Positions 33,732-41,252 of a stretch of 64,000 bases of DNA are shown one piece after another. Under the pieces are notes generated by a model, which was given only the letters and a program-made list of their open reading frames with translations, was not told the DNA's origin and did no database searches. The translations under genes and the position numbers were made by a program. Source of the stretch: CAVRQM01 sp963723455 (GTDB lineage: Bacteria > Pseudomonadota > Alphaproteobacteria > Acetobacterales > Acetobacteraceae); assembly GCA_963723455.1 (NCBI GenBank), contig CAVRQM010000001.1, positions 1,302,001 to 1,366,000 on the forward strand. Reading direction: 5' to 3'. Every line of letters starts with the position of its first letter. Within the stretch, counting starts at the first letter, position 1.

Positions 33732-35818
33732 GGCGTCGGCTCCCGGGTCATGTCGATGCGTCCGGCGGCGTCGATGCGCGCGGTCCAGCCCGGCCCGACC
33801 AGCGTCGAGGTCTCCGCCTCGGCGATGATCGCCGGGCCGCGCAGCACCGCGCCCGGCGGCAGCACAGCGCGATCGAACAGCGCCCAGTGCGTCTCGGCGC
33901 CGCCGCCGGTGTCGCGCACCGGCCTGGCGCCGGACGCGCGCGGCCGGCAGGGCGCGGGCTCGGGCGGCGGCGGCTCGGGATCGGGCAGCACGGTGGCGAC
34001 GGTGACGGCGTAGCTCAGCGCCTCAACGTCCGAGCCGGGCACCGGCCGGTCGTACAGGCGCGCGTATTCGGCATCATAGGCGGCGCGGATGTCCGGCACG
34101 TCCGCCGCCGACAGCGCGCGCGCCGGCAGCCGCACGGCGATCTCGTGGCCCTGGCCCACATAGCGCATGAAGGCGAGCCGCTGCTCGGCGGTCGCCGCCC
34201 CGAAACTGCCCTGCGACACGACGGCGTGCGCCTCCCTCGCCATGTCGGCCAGCAGCGCGTTGAGGGCGGGCAGGTCGAAGCTGGCGAAGCGCTGGTACTG
34301 GCTGCGGACCACCTCATAGCCCACCGGCGCGCGCAGGAAGCCGATGGCGCTGCCGACCCCCGCGCCGGGCGGGACGATCAGCCGGGCGATGCCGATCTTC
34401 TCGGCCACCCGATAGCCGTGCACCGGGCCGCCGCCGCCGAACGCGATCATGGCGCGCCCGTCATAGGTCGATCCGGCCTCGATGGCGTGGACGCGCGCCG
34501 CGTTGGCCATCGTCTCGTCCACCATCTCGACCACGCCGAGCGCCGCCATGCCGAACTCAAGGCCGAGCGGTCCGCCCACCTCCCGCGCCAGCGCGTCCTG
34601 CGCCGCGGCGGGGTGCAGCGCCAGCGCGCCGCCCGCGAAGGCGCCCGGATCGTAGCGGCCAAGCAGCAGGTTGGCGTCGGTCACCGCCGGGTGCGCGCCG
34701 CCACGTCCGTAGCAGGCCGGCCCGGGGTCGGCGCCGGCGCTCTCCGGCCCGACCGCCAGCCGGCCCAGCGCATCGACATGCGCGATGCTGCCGCCACCGG
34801 CGCCGATCTCGACCATCTCGATCACCGGGATCCGCAGCGGCAGCCCGGACCCCTTCCTGAAGCGCCCGACCCGCGCCACCTCGAAGCTGCGCGCGTGCTG
34901 CGGCGCGAACCTGTCGATCAGGCAGATCTTTGCCGTGGTCCCGCCCATGTCGAACGACAGCACGCGATCCAGCCCGCAGGCGCGCGCGATGCCGGCCGCG
35001 AAGATGGCGCCGCCGGCCGGGCCGCTTTCGACCAGGCGGATCGGAAAGCGGCAGGCGGTGGCGATCGTGGTCAGCCCGCCGCCCGACAGCATCAGGAAGA
35101 TCGGGGCGTCCATGCCGATGCCGCGCAGCTCGGCCTCCAGCCGCGTCAGGTAGCGCGCCATGAGCGGCTGCACATAGGCGTTGGCCGCCGTGGTGGAGAA
35201 CCGCTCCCACTCGCGCATCTCCGGCGACACCTCCGACGACAGCGACACCGGCAGGTCGGGCATCAACTCGGCCAGGATGTCGCGCGCCCGCCGCTCGTGC
35301 GCGTCGTTGCGGTAGGCGTGCAGGAAGCCGATCGCCACGCTCTGCACGCCCTCGCGCCGCAGCACCGGGACGATGGCGCGCACCGCCGCCTCGTCCAGCG
35401 GCAGCAGGACGCGCCCCGCGCTGTCGAGGCGCTCGGGCACGCCGAGGCGCAGATAGCGCGGCACCAGCGGCTGCGGCAGCACGATGTCCAGGTCGTACTG
35501 GTCGTAGCGGCTCTCGTTGCCCAGCGCGAGCACGTCGCGGAACCCCTCGGTGGTCAGCAGGGCGGTGGTGGCGCCCTTGCGCTCGATCAGCGCGTTGGTG
35601 GCCAGCGTGGTGCCGTGGATCAGCACCTGGATGTCCGTCGGGCGCAGCCGCGCGGCCGCCAGGATCGCGCCGATGCCGGCCAGCACCCCCCGCTCGGGCG
35701 CGGCCGGCGTGGTCAGCACCTTGGCCGTGTGGCGCCGGCCGTCATGCTCCAGGGCGAGATCGGTGAACGTGCCGCCAATATCGACAGCCAGGCGGGCGGC
35801 GAGACGGACGCTGGGCAT
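33728..35818 (-). CDS. hyuA: Hydantoinase A/oxoprolinase subunit
   Basis: A 696-residue ATP-binding subunit with the ASKHA fold: 'LAVDIGGTFTDLALEHDGRRHTAKVLTTP' (phosphate 1), 'LIHGTTLATNALIERKGATTALLTTEGFRDVLALG', 'FDMGGTTAKICLID' (phosphate 2) and 'FGGGGPVHGYRVAEKIG'. Normal length. Exact substrate cannot be told from sequence (oxoproline, hydantoin, acetone or N-methylhydantoin enzymes share these motifs). First gene of hyuA-hyuB, divergent from the importer genes. Confidence 0.93.
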   Translation of the reverse strand: MPSVRLAARLAVDIGGTFTDLALEHDGRRHTAKVLTTPAAPERGVLAGIGAILAAARLRPTDIQVLIHGTTLATNALIERKGATTALLTTEGFRDVLALGNESRYDQYDLDIVLPQPLVPRYLRLGVPERLDSAGRVLLPLDEAAVRAIVPVLRREGVQSVAIGFLHAYRNDAHERRARDILAELMPDLPVSLSSEVSPEMREWERFSTTAANAYVQPLMARYLTRLEAELRGIGMDAPIFLMLSGGGLTTIATACRFPIRLVESGPAGGAIFAAGIARACGLDRVLSFDMGGTTAKICLIDRFAPQHARSFEVARVGRFRKGSGLPLRIPVIEMVEIGAGGGSIAHVDALGRLAVGPESAGADPGPACYGRGGAHPAVTDANLLLGRYDPGAFAGGALALHPAAAQDALAREVGGPLGLEFGMAALGVVEMVDETMANAARVHAIEAGSTYDGRAMIAFGGGGPVHGYRVAEKIGIARLIVPPGAGVGSAIGFLRAPVGYEVVRSQYQRFASFDLPALNALLADMAREAHAVVSQGSFGAATAEQRLAFMRYVGQGHEIAVRLPARALSAADVPDIRAAYDAEYARLYDRPVPGSDVEALSYAVTVATVLPDPEPPPPEPAPCRPRASGARPVRDTGGGAETHWALFDRAVLPPGAVLRGPAIIAEAETSTLVGPGWTARIDAAGRIDMTREPTP

Positions 35819-35945
35819 TGCGGAGCGATCCTCGGGGGCGGCCGGGGGGCAGTCAATCGCGGTTCGCCCGGCGGAGCAATCGCGCCGGCGCAGCGCCGTC
35901 CCGGCGCATTGCGAACCCGGTTTCGTTCGCCTATGAGTGCTGCGA

Positions 35946-35958
35946 CGTTAACATAACG
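35946..35958. promoter_or_regulatory. Palindrome CGTTA-ACA-TAACG, possible operator
   Basis: A perfect 5-base inverted repeat with 3-base spacer located 46 bases upstream of the binding-protein gene in the 185-base divergent region between hyuA and the importer. It is AT-rich against a GC-rich background, as an operator would be. No regulator gene is adjacent, so the factor is unknown. Confidence 0.3.
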
Positions 35959-36003
35959 CGGCGCAGGACTGCCGGGCGTCGTGCCTTTTGGGGAGGCTTG
36001 GGC

Positions 36004-37341
36004 ATGGGCACGACTGATCGGGTCGGGCGCTTGGCGTCGCGGCGTGCAATCATCCAGGGCGCGGCGCTCGGAGCGGCCGGCGCGCTGTTGCCGAGAGGCT
36101 CCCGCGCTGCGGATCAGCCGGCGATCGGCACGTTTCCGGCCGGCACCTCGGGCGACACCGTGTTCATCGGCATCACCATCCCGCGCACCGGCACCTACGC
36201 GGTCCCGGGCGAGGACGTGCTGAAGGGCTATCAGCTCGCCATCGAGCATCTGAACGCCGGCGACCCGCTGATCCGCATGATCTCGCCGCACACCACCAAG
36301 GGCGTGCTTGGCAAGCAGGTGATCTCCGGCGTCGCGGATTCCAGCGCCAAGCCGAACAACGCCGTGCAGAACGGCAGCCGCTTCATCAGCCAGAACAAGG
36401 CCTCGGTCATCACCGGCTGCGTGTCCAGCGCCGAGGCGGTGGCGCTGAACAAGCTGGCGCAGCGGGAGAAGGTGATCTACCTGCCGGGCATCAGCGGATC
36501 GAACGACACCACCGGCAAGGACTGCGTCCGCTACTCGTTCCGCGAATGTTTCTATGGCCAGACCGCGGCCGCGGCGATCGCGCCGGTGCTTATCAAGAAT
36601 CTCGGCCCGAACAAGAAGGTCGCCTATCTGATCCCTGACTACACCTATGGCCATACCGTGCATCAGTCGATGGTGGAGTACCTCAAGCCGGGCGGCTGGA
36701 CCACCGCCACCGCGCAGGTCGCCCCGCTCGGCTCGCCCGATTACAGCACCTATCTGCTGAACATCGCGAACAGCGGCGCTGACGTGTTCGTGAACATCAA
36801 TTTCGGCAACGACGCCGTGCAGTCCATCAAGCAGGCGCAGCAATTCGGCATCCTGAGCAAGCAGACCCTGGCGGTTCCCTACAACACGCCGTTCCTGGCG
36901 CGCGACGTGGGCCCGGATCTGATGGCCGGCGTCTATGCCGCCACGGATTTCTGGTGGACGCTGCAGGACCGTTTCCCGATCGCCAAGGCGTTCGTCGCCG
37001 CGTTCCAGACGAAGTTCGGCTACAAGCCGGAATGGGGCGCGGATGCCGGCTACCTGCAGCTCGCCATGTGGGCCGACGCGGTGGAGCGCGCCCGCACGTT
37101 CTATCCGCCGGACATCATCAAGGCCTACGAGACGCCGCAGGAGATCGACACTACCGTAGGGAAGGTGCATTGGCGCGCCGAGGACCACCAGCTGGTCCGC
37201 CCGGTGATCATCCTGCGCGGCAAGAAAAAGGCGGCGATGAAATCCACCGATGATTACTACGACGTTCTCGACGTGGTGCCCGGCGCGGGGCTGATGCAGG
37301 CGCCGGGCGCGTTCGGGTGCAAGCTGGGGCCGGCGACCTGA
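36004..37341 (+). CDS. Branched-chain-amino-acid-type ABC substrate-binding protein
   Basis: A 445-residue periplasmic-binding-protein type I protein (LivJ/UrtA class) with a Tat-like signal: 'RLASRRAIIQGAALGAAGALLPRGSRA'. The mature core includes 'VFIGITIPRTGTYAVPGEDVLKGYQLAIEHLN', 'SVITGCVSSAEAVALNKLAQ' and 'KVAYLIPDYTYGHTVHQSMVEYL'. It is longer than typical LivJ (about 370), as amide- or urea-type members are. The ribosome site 'ggggaggctt' is strong. First gene of a four-gene importer operon divergent from hyuAB. Confidence 0.9.
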   Translation: MGTTDRVGRLASRRAIIQGAALGAAGALLPRGSRAADQPAIGTFPAGTSGDTVFIGITIPRTGTYAVPGEDVLKGYQLAIEHLNAGDPLIRMISPHTTKGVLGKQVISGVADSSAKPNNAVQNGSRFISQNKASVITGCVSSAEAVALNKLAQREKVIYLPGISGSNDTTGKDCVRYSFRECFYGQTAAAAIAPVLIKNLGPNKKVAYLIPDYTYGHTVHQSMVEYLKPGGWTTATAQVAPLGSPDYSTYLLNIANSGADVFVNINFGNDAVQSIKQAQQFGILSKQTLAVPYNTPFLARDVGPDLMAGVYAATDFWWTLQDRFPIAKAFVAAFQTKFGYKPEWGADAGYLQLAMWADAVERARTFYPPDIIKAYETPQEIDTTVGKVHWRAEDHQLVRPVIILRGKKKAAMKSTDDYYDVLDVVPGAGLMQAPGAFGCKLGPAT

Positions 37342-37390
37342 CAGCCGGCGCTCGGGATTGTACAGGTCCGTCGGGTAGCCACCCCTCCCG

Positions 37391-38266
37391 ATGCTGAGCT
37401 GGCCGAACTTCGTCTCGCAGTTCTTCAACGGCCTGGCGCTCGGCGCGCTGCTGGCGCTGATCAGCTCGGGGTTGACCATCATCTACGGCACGCTCGGGGT
37501 GCTGAACCTCGCGCACGGCGCGATGTTCATGCTGGGCGGCTACGCCGGCTACGTCGCCTTCCAGCACACCGGGTCGTTCGCGCTGGCGGTGCTGGTCGGC
37601 AGTTTGTTCATGGTCGTCGTCGGGGTGGCCGTCGAGCGGATCATCATCCGCCACTTCTACGGCCGCCCGCCGGAGGACCAGATCCTCGTCACCTTCGGGC
37701 TCGGCATCGTGCTGGTCGAAGTGGTGCGGCTCGGCTTCGGCAGCGACACCATATCGATCCCGCCGCCGACCTGGGCCGCGGGCGTCACCTCGCTCGGCTT
37801 CCTGGTCTATCCGACCTACCGCATCGTGGTGCTCGGCATCGCGGCGGCGGCGCTGCTGGCGCTGTACCTGGTGCTGTACCGCACCAAGCTCGGCATGATC
37901 GTGCGCGCCGGGATCGAGGATTCCGGCATGGTCGATATGCTCGGCATCAACGTCTATCGCGTGTTCATGCTGGTGTTCGGGATCGGCGCGATGGCCGCCG
38001 GCTTCGCCGGCATCATCAACGCGCCGGTGGTGGCGCTGACGCCCGATTCCGGGGACACCATCCTGGTCGAGACCTTCGTCGTCGTGGTGATCGGCGGCGT
38101 CGGCTCGTTCCCCGGCGCGGTGCTTGGCGGACTGATCGCGGGGGAAATCCTGAGCCTCACCTCGATGGTCGATCCCAGCTATTCCGAGGTCATGCTGTTC
38201 GCCGTGATGACGCTGGTCCTGGTGCTGCGGCCGCAGGGCCTGCTGGGCCAGCGGGGTCGCGCGTGA
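37391..38266 (+). CDS. livH: Branched-chain-amino-acid-type ABC permease
   Basis: A 291-residue LivH-family permease with about 8 helices: 'QFFNGLALGALLALISSGLTIIYGTLGVLNLAHGAMFMLGGYAG' and 'VVVVIGGVGSFPGAVLGGLIAGEI' are family hallmarks. A ribosome-like 'acccctccc' precedes the ATG only weakly. Its stop lies within the first copy of a 15-base repeat that also contains the start of the next gene. Confidence 0.92.
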   Translation: MLSWPNFVSQFFNGLALGALLALISSGLTIIYGTLGVLNLAHGAMFMLGGYAGYVAFQHTGSFALAVLVGSLFMVVVGVAVERIIIRHFYGRPPEDQILVTFGLGIVLVEVVRLGFGSDTISIPPPTWAAGVTSLGFLVYPTYRIVVLGIAAAALLALYLVLYRTKLGMIVRAGIEDSGMVDMLGINVYRVFMLVFGIGAMAAGFAGIINAPVVALTPDSGDTILVETFVVVVIGGVGSFPGAVLGGLIAGEILSLTSMVDPSYSEVMLFAVMTLVLVLRPQGLLGQRGRA

Positions 38267-38305
38267 CAAGGCCGGGCGTGACAAGGCCGGGCGTGACAAG
38301 GCCGG
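38261..38305. repeat. Three tandem copies of a 15-base unit spanning the livM-livG start
   Basis: GCGTGACAAGGCCGG occurs three times in a row. Each copy carries a GTGA, so there are three in-frame GTG start codons (38263, 38278, 38293) and the encoded N-terminus reads MTRPG-VTRPG-VTRPG. The first copy also contains the livH stop. Because 15 is a multiple of three, copy-number change would not shift the frame but would change the number of start sites. Confidence 0.92.
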
Positions 38306-40116
38306 GCCTGCTGCGGCGCTGGTGGCCGGAGGCGGCGACCGCGATCGGGCTGCTTGCCGCGCCCGTCGTGCTGCCGCCGCTGGGCTTTCCGCCGGACACG
38401 GTGAACCGGATCATCGTCTGGGGCCTGTTCGGCCTCGGGTTCGACCTGCTGTTCGGCTATACCGGCCTGCTGTCGTTCGGCCAGTCCGCGTTCTTCGGCA
38501 CCGGCGGGTTCATCGCAGCCTATCTGCTGACCAACAACCTGATGGGCAGCGTGCTGCTGGCGCTGGTGGCCGGCACGCTTGGCGCCATGCTCGCGGGCGG
38601 AGTGGTCGGCCTGATCGCGCTGCGGCGCACCGGCATCTATTTCGCGATGATCACGGTGGCCATCGCCGAGGTGTTCTTTTTCGTCGAGAACTCGCCCTTG
38701 TCGAACTACACCGGGGGCGAGAACGGGATCCCCGGCGTGCCGGCGCCGTCATTCGACCTCGGCTTTGCGCGCGTCCAGGTCGGCACCGGCTGGTCGATGT
38801 ACTGGTTCCTGGCGGCGTGCTTCTTCGTGGCGCTGCTGATCGCGCGACGCATCGTCGCCTCGCCGGTCGGCGCGATCCTGGTCGCCATCCGCGACAACCC
38901 GCAGCGCGCGCAGGCGCTGGGCCATTCGGTGTGGGGCTACAAGCTGACGGTGTTCGTGATCGCCAGCGGCTTCGCCGGCTTCGCCGGCGGCCTGCTCGGC
39001 ATCCTGCAAGGCTACATGCCGCCCGACGCCTTCACCTTCGACACCTCCGGCCAGCTGGTCATGCAGACGGTGATCGGCGGCACCGGCACGCTGTTCGGGC
39101 CGCTGATCGGCGCCGGGGTGTGGCTGTACCTGCGCGACTTCCTGCAGGGGCCGCTCGGCCTGGGCAATGCGTGGCGGCTGGGCCTGGGGCTGATCTTCGT
39201 CCTGCTGGTCTGCTTCCTGCGGCGCGGCATCATCGGCGGCGTGCGCGACCTGCTCGCGCGGCGCGCGGTCGCCGCGGACCAAGACGAGCAGCCCGCGGCC
39301 CCGCTGCTGGCCAGCGTCGGCCCGGCGGCGCGGCGGCGCGTGCCGGCCAGCAACCACACCGGGCCGATCCTGCAGGCGCGCGGCCTGACCAAGCGGTATG
39401 GCGGGCTGCTGGCCAACCGCGACATCAGCTTCTCCGTCGAGGAAGGCGAGCTGCGCGGCGTGATCGGCCCGAACGGCGCGGGCAAGAGCACGTTCTTCAA
39501 GATGCTGACCTGCGAGATCCCGCCGACCTCGGGCAGCATCCTGTTCCATGGCCAGGACATCACCGGCCGCGGCGTGGCGCGGGTGTGCCAGCTCGGCCTG
39601 ACCAAGAGCTATCAGGTCAACCAGCTGTTCGTGCGCCTGACGGTGCGGCAGAACATCACCATCGCGGCGCTCGCGGAACGGCGGGGGATGTTCCGGGCCG
39701 ACCTGCTGCGACGGCTCGACAGCGTGCCGGGCCTGGCGGTGCAGGTTGATCAGACGCTGGCCCTGGTCAGCCTGTCGGGCCGCGCCGACACTCCGGTCGC
39801 CGAACTGGCCTATGGCGAGAAGCGGCGGCTGGAAATCGGGCTGGCCCTCGCCTCCTCGCCGACCCTGCTGCTGCTGGACGAGCCGCTGGCCGGCATGGGT
39901 CCGCGCGAGCGGGCCGACACGGTGCAGCTGCTGCGCAACATCCGTCGCGGCCGCACCCTGGTCATCGTCGAGCATGACATGGATGCGATGTTCGAGCTGG
40001 CCGAGCGCATCACCGTGCTGCACGAGGGCACGCTGCTGGCCGAGGGCACGCCCGCGGAAATCCAGCGCAACGCCTTCGTGCAGGAGGCGTATCTGGGCGG
40101 CGTGGCAGCGGCATGA
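38263..40116 (+). CDS. Fused ABC permease-ATPase (LivM-LivG)
   Basis: A 617-residue protein joining a LivM permease (residues 20-340; 'LGFDLLFGYTGLLSFGQSAFFGTGGF', 'GAILVAIRDNPQRAQALGHSVWGYKL', 'GGTGTLFGPLIGAG') to a LivG ATPase (Walker A GPNGAGKST at 402-410, signature-like 'LAYGEKRRLEIGLAL', Walker B 'LLLLDEPLAGMG'). The linker of about 30 residues is Ala/Arg-rich. The frame is continuous. Fused LivMG proteins are known in Rhodospirillales and others. Start at one of three GTGs in a 15-base repeat; it overlaps livF by ATGA. Confidence 0.93.
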   Translation: MTRPGVTRPGVTRPGLLRRWWPEAATAIGLLAAPVVLPPLGFPPDTVNRIIVWGLFGLGFDLLFGYTGLLSFGQSAFFGTGGFIAAYLLTNNLMGSVLLALVAGTLGAMLAGGVVGLIALRRTGIYFAMITVAIAEVFFFVENSPLSNYTGGENGIPGVPAPSFDLGFARVQVGTGWSMYWFLAACFFVALLIARRIVASPVGAILVAIRDNPQRAQALGHSVWGYKLTVFVIASGFAGFAGGLLGILQGYMPPDAFTFDTSGQLVMQTVIGGTGTLFGPLIGAGVWLYLRDFLQGPLGLGNAWRLGLGLIFVLLVCFLRRGIIGGVRDLLARRAVAADQDEQPAAPLLASVGPAARRRVPASNHTGPILQARGLTKRYGGLLANRDISFSVEEGELRGVIGPNGAGKSTFFKMLTCEIPPTSGSILFHGQDITGRGVARVCQLGLTKSYQVNQLFVRLTVRQNITIAALAERRGMFRADLLRRLDSVPGLAVQVDQTLALVSLSGRADTPVAELAYGEKRRLEIGLALASSPTLLLLDEPLAGMGPRERADTVQLLRNIRRGRTLVIVEHDMDAMFELAERITVLHEGTLLAEGTPAEIQRNAFVQEAYLGGVAAA

Positions 40117-40811
40117 GCCTGCTGGAGGTCGCCGGCCTCAACAGCTTCTACGGCGACAGCCACATCCTGTTCGACGTGTCGCTGCGCATCGAGGCGAACG
40201 AGGTCGTGGCGCTGCTCGGCCGCAATGGCGCCGGCAAGAGCACCACGCTGAAATCGCTGATGGGGGTGGTGCGGGCGCAGTCGGGCAGCATCCGCTTCGA
40301 CGGCCATCCGATCGCCGGCCTCGCCCCGTTCGCGATCGCCGGGCGCGGGATGCAGCTGGTGCCCGAGGAACGCCGGGTGTTCGGCAGCCTGGACGTGGAG
40401 GAGAACCTGGTGCTGGCGGGCCTGACGGCGCGCGGGCGCTGGCCGCTTGAGCGCATCTACGCGATGTTCCCGCGCCTGCGCGAGCGCCGCCGCAGCCGTG
40501 GCACCGACCTGTCCGGCGGCGAACAGCAGATGCTGGCGATCGCCCGCGCCCTGGTGCGCGACCCGCGCCTGGTGCTGCTGGACGAACCGTTCGAGGGCCT
40601 CGCCCCGGTGATCGTGCGCGACCTGATGCTGGTCTGTCAGGAATTGGCCAGATCGGGCCTGACGATCATCGTCGTGGAGCAGAACATCGCCGCGGCGCTC
40701 GCGCTGGCCGACCGGGCCTATATCCTGAACAACGGGCACGTGGTCGAGGAGCGCAGCACCAACTCGCTGCGCGCCGAGCCCGAGGTCCTGCACAGGTATC
40801 TGGGGGTATAG
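40113..40811 (+). CDS. livF: Branched-chain-amino-acid-type ABC ATP-binding protein
   Basis: A 232-residue ATPase: Walker A 'GRNGAGKST', 'RGMQLVPEERRVFGSLDVEENL', signature 'LSGGEQQMLAIARAL', Walker B 'LVLLDEPFEGLAP', H-loop region 'LTIIVVEQNI'. It completes an importer with the binding protein, LivH and LivMG. The family takes up amino acids, urea or amides; the divergent hyuAB genes make a cyclic amide or its product a reasonable guess for the substrate. Confidence 0.94.
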   Translation: MSLLEVAGLNSFYGDSHILFDVSLRIEANEVVALLGRNGAGKSTTLKSLMGVVRAQSGSIRFDGHPIAGLAPFAIAGRGMQLVPEERRVFGSLDVEENLVLAGLTARGRWPLERIYAMFPRLRERRRSRGTDLSGGEQQMLAIARALVRDPRLVLLDEPFEGLAPVIVRDLMLVCQELARSGLTIIVVEQNIAAALALADRAYILNNGHVVEERSTNSLRAEPEVLHRYLGV

Positions 40812-40860
40812 CGCCCGGCCCCGGCGCCGCCCGGGCTTGCCGACATCCGCTTCCTGATCC

Positions 40861-41095
40861 AAGGTACGCTCGTCGATGGTCCCGCGCGAGCGGGTGAAAA
40901 GGGAACGCCGTGCGCCCCGGCTGGACTTCGGTCCGGGGGCAAGTCGGCGGCTGCCCCCGCAACTGTCAGCGGTGAGCCGCTGGTCCGTCCGCCTCGCTCC
41001 GTGCCGGGGCCGGGCGGGCCACTGAACCTGCAAGGGTTCGGGAAGGCAGGGCCGGAGGCGTTGACCCGCGAGCCAGGAGACCTGCCATCGTCGCG
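40861..41095 (+). ncRNA. Cobalamin (B12) riboswitch
   Basis: Conserved elements appear in order: GGTGAAAAGGGAA at 40893-40905, CTGCCCCCGCAACTGT at 40951-40966 (the peripheral/J6-3 element), and the B12 box GAGCCAGGAGACCTGCC at 41070-41086. Spacing between them is typical. It lies upstream of metE, the B12-independent methionine synthase, a standard target: with adenosylcobalamin bound, metE is turned off so that MetH is used. No T-tract terminator hairpin is evident, so translational control is likelier. Confidence 0.94.
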
Positions 41096-41141
41096 CTATG
41101 AACCGCCGCCGGGCGGGGTGCACCGGGGGCAGGAGACGACC

Positions 41142-41252
41142 ATGCCGACCATCCCTGGTGGCGATTGCCGCCAAACGGGCGCTGCCCCGCGCCGCCCCGG
41201 TCACCTGTCATCCCAACAGATAGGCGCTTCCGTCGCGCGAGGTGCCGCATGA
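41142..41252 (+). CDS. Possible 36-residue leader peptide between riboswitch and metE
   Basis: A short frame starting 'MPTIPGGDCRQTGAAPRRPG' with an excellent ribosome site (gcaggagacgacc) 8 bases upstream. Its stop overlaps the metE start (ATGA). That would couple metE translation to the leader. The peptide is not recognised, and coding is unproven; another frame (41098-41223) is also open here. Its position directly after the B12 box makes the ribosome site itself a candidate target of riboswitch control. Confidence 0.4.
   Translation: MPTIPGGDCRQTGAAPRRPGHLSSQQIGASVARGAA

Noticed and set aside
33887..35956. 689-codon open frame on the plus strand over hyuA
   Set aside because: Arg/His/Gly/Gln-rich composition with no domain; hyuA on the other strand is unambiguous.
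41098..41223. Alternative open frame starting at ATG 41098 after the riboswitch
   Set aside because: No ribosome site before the ATG and it ends before metE without coupling; the frame at 41142 is the better candidate.
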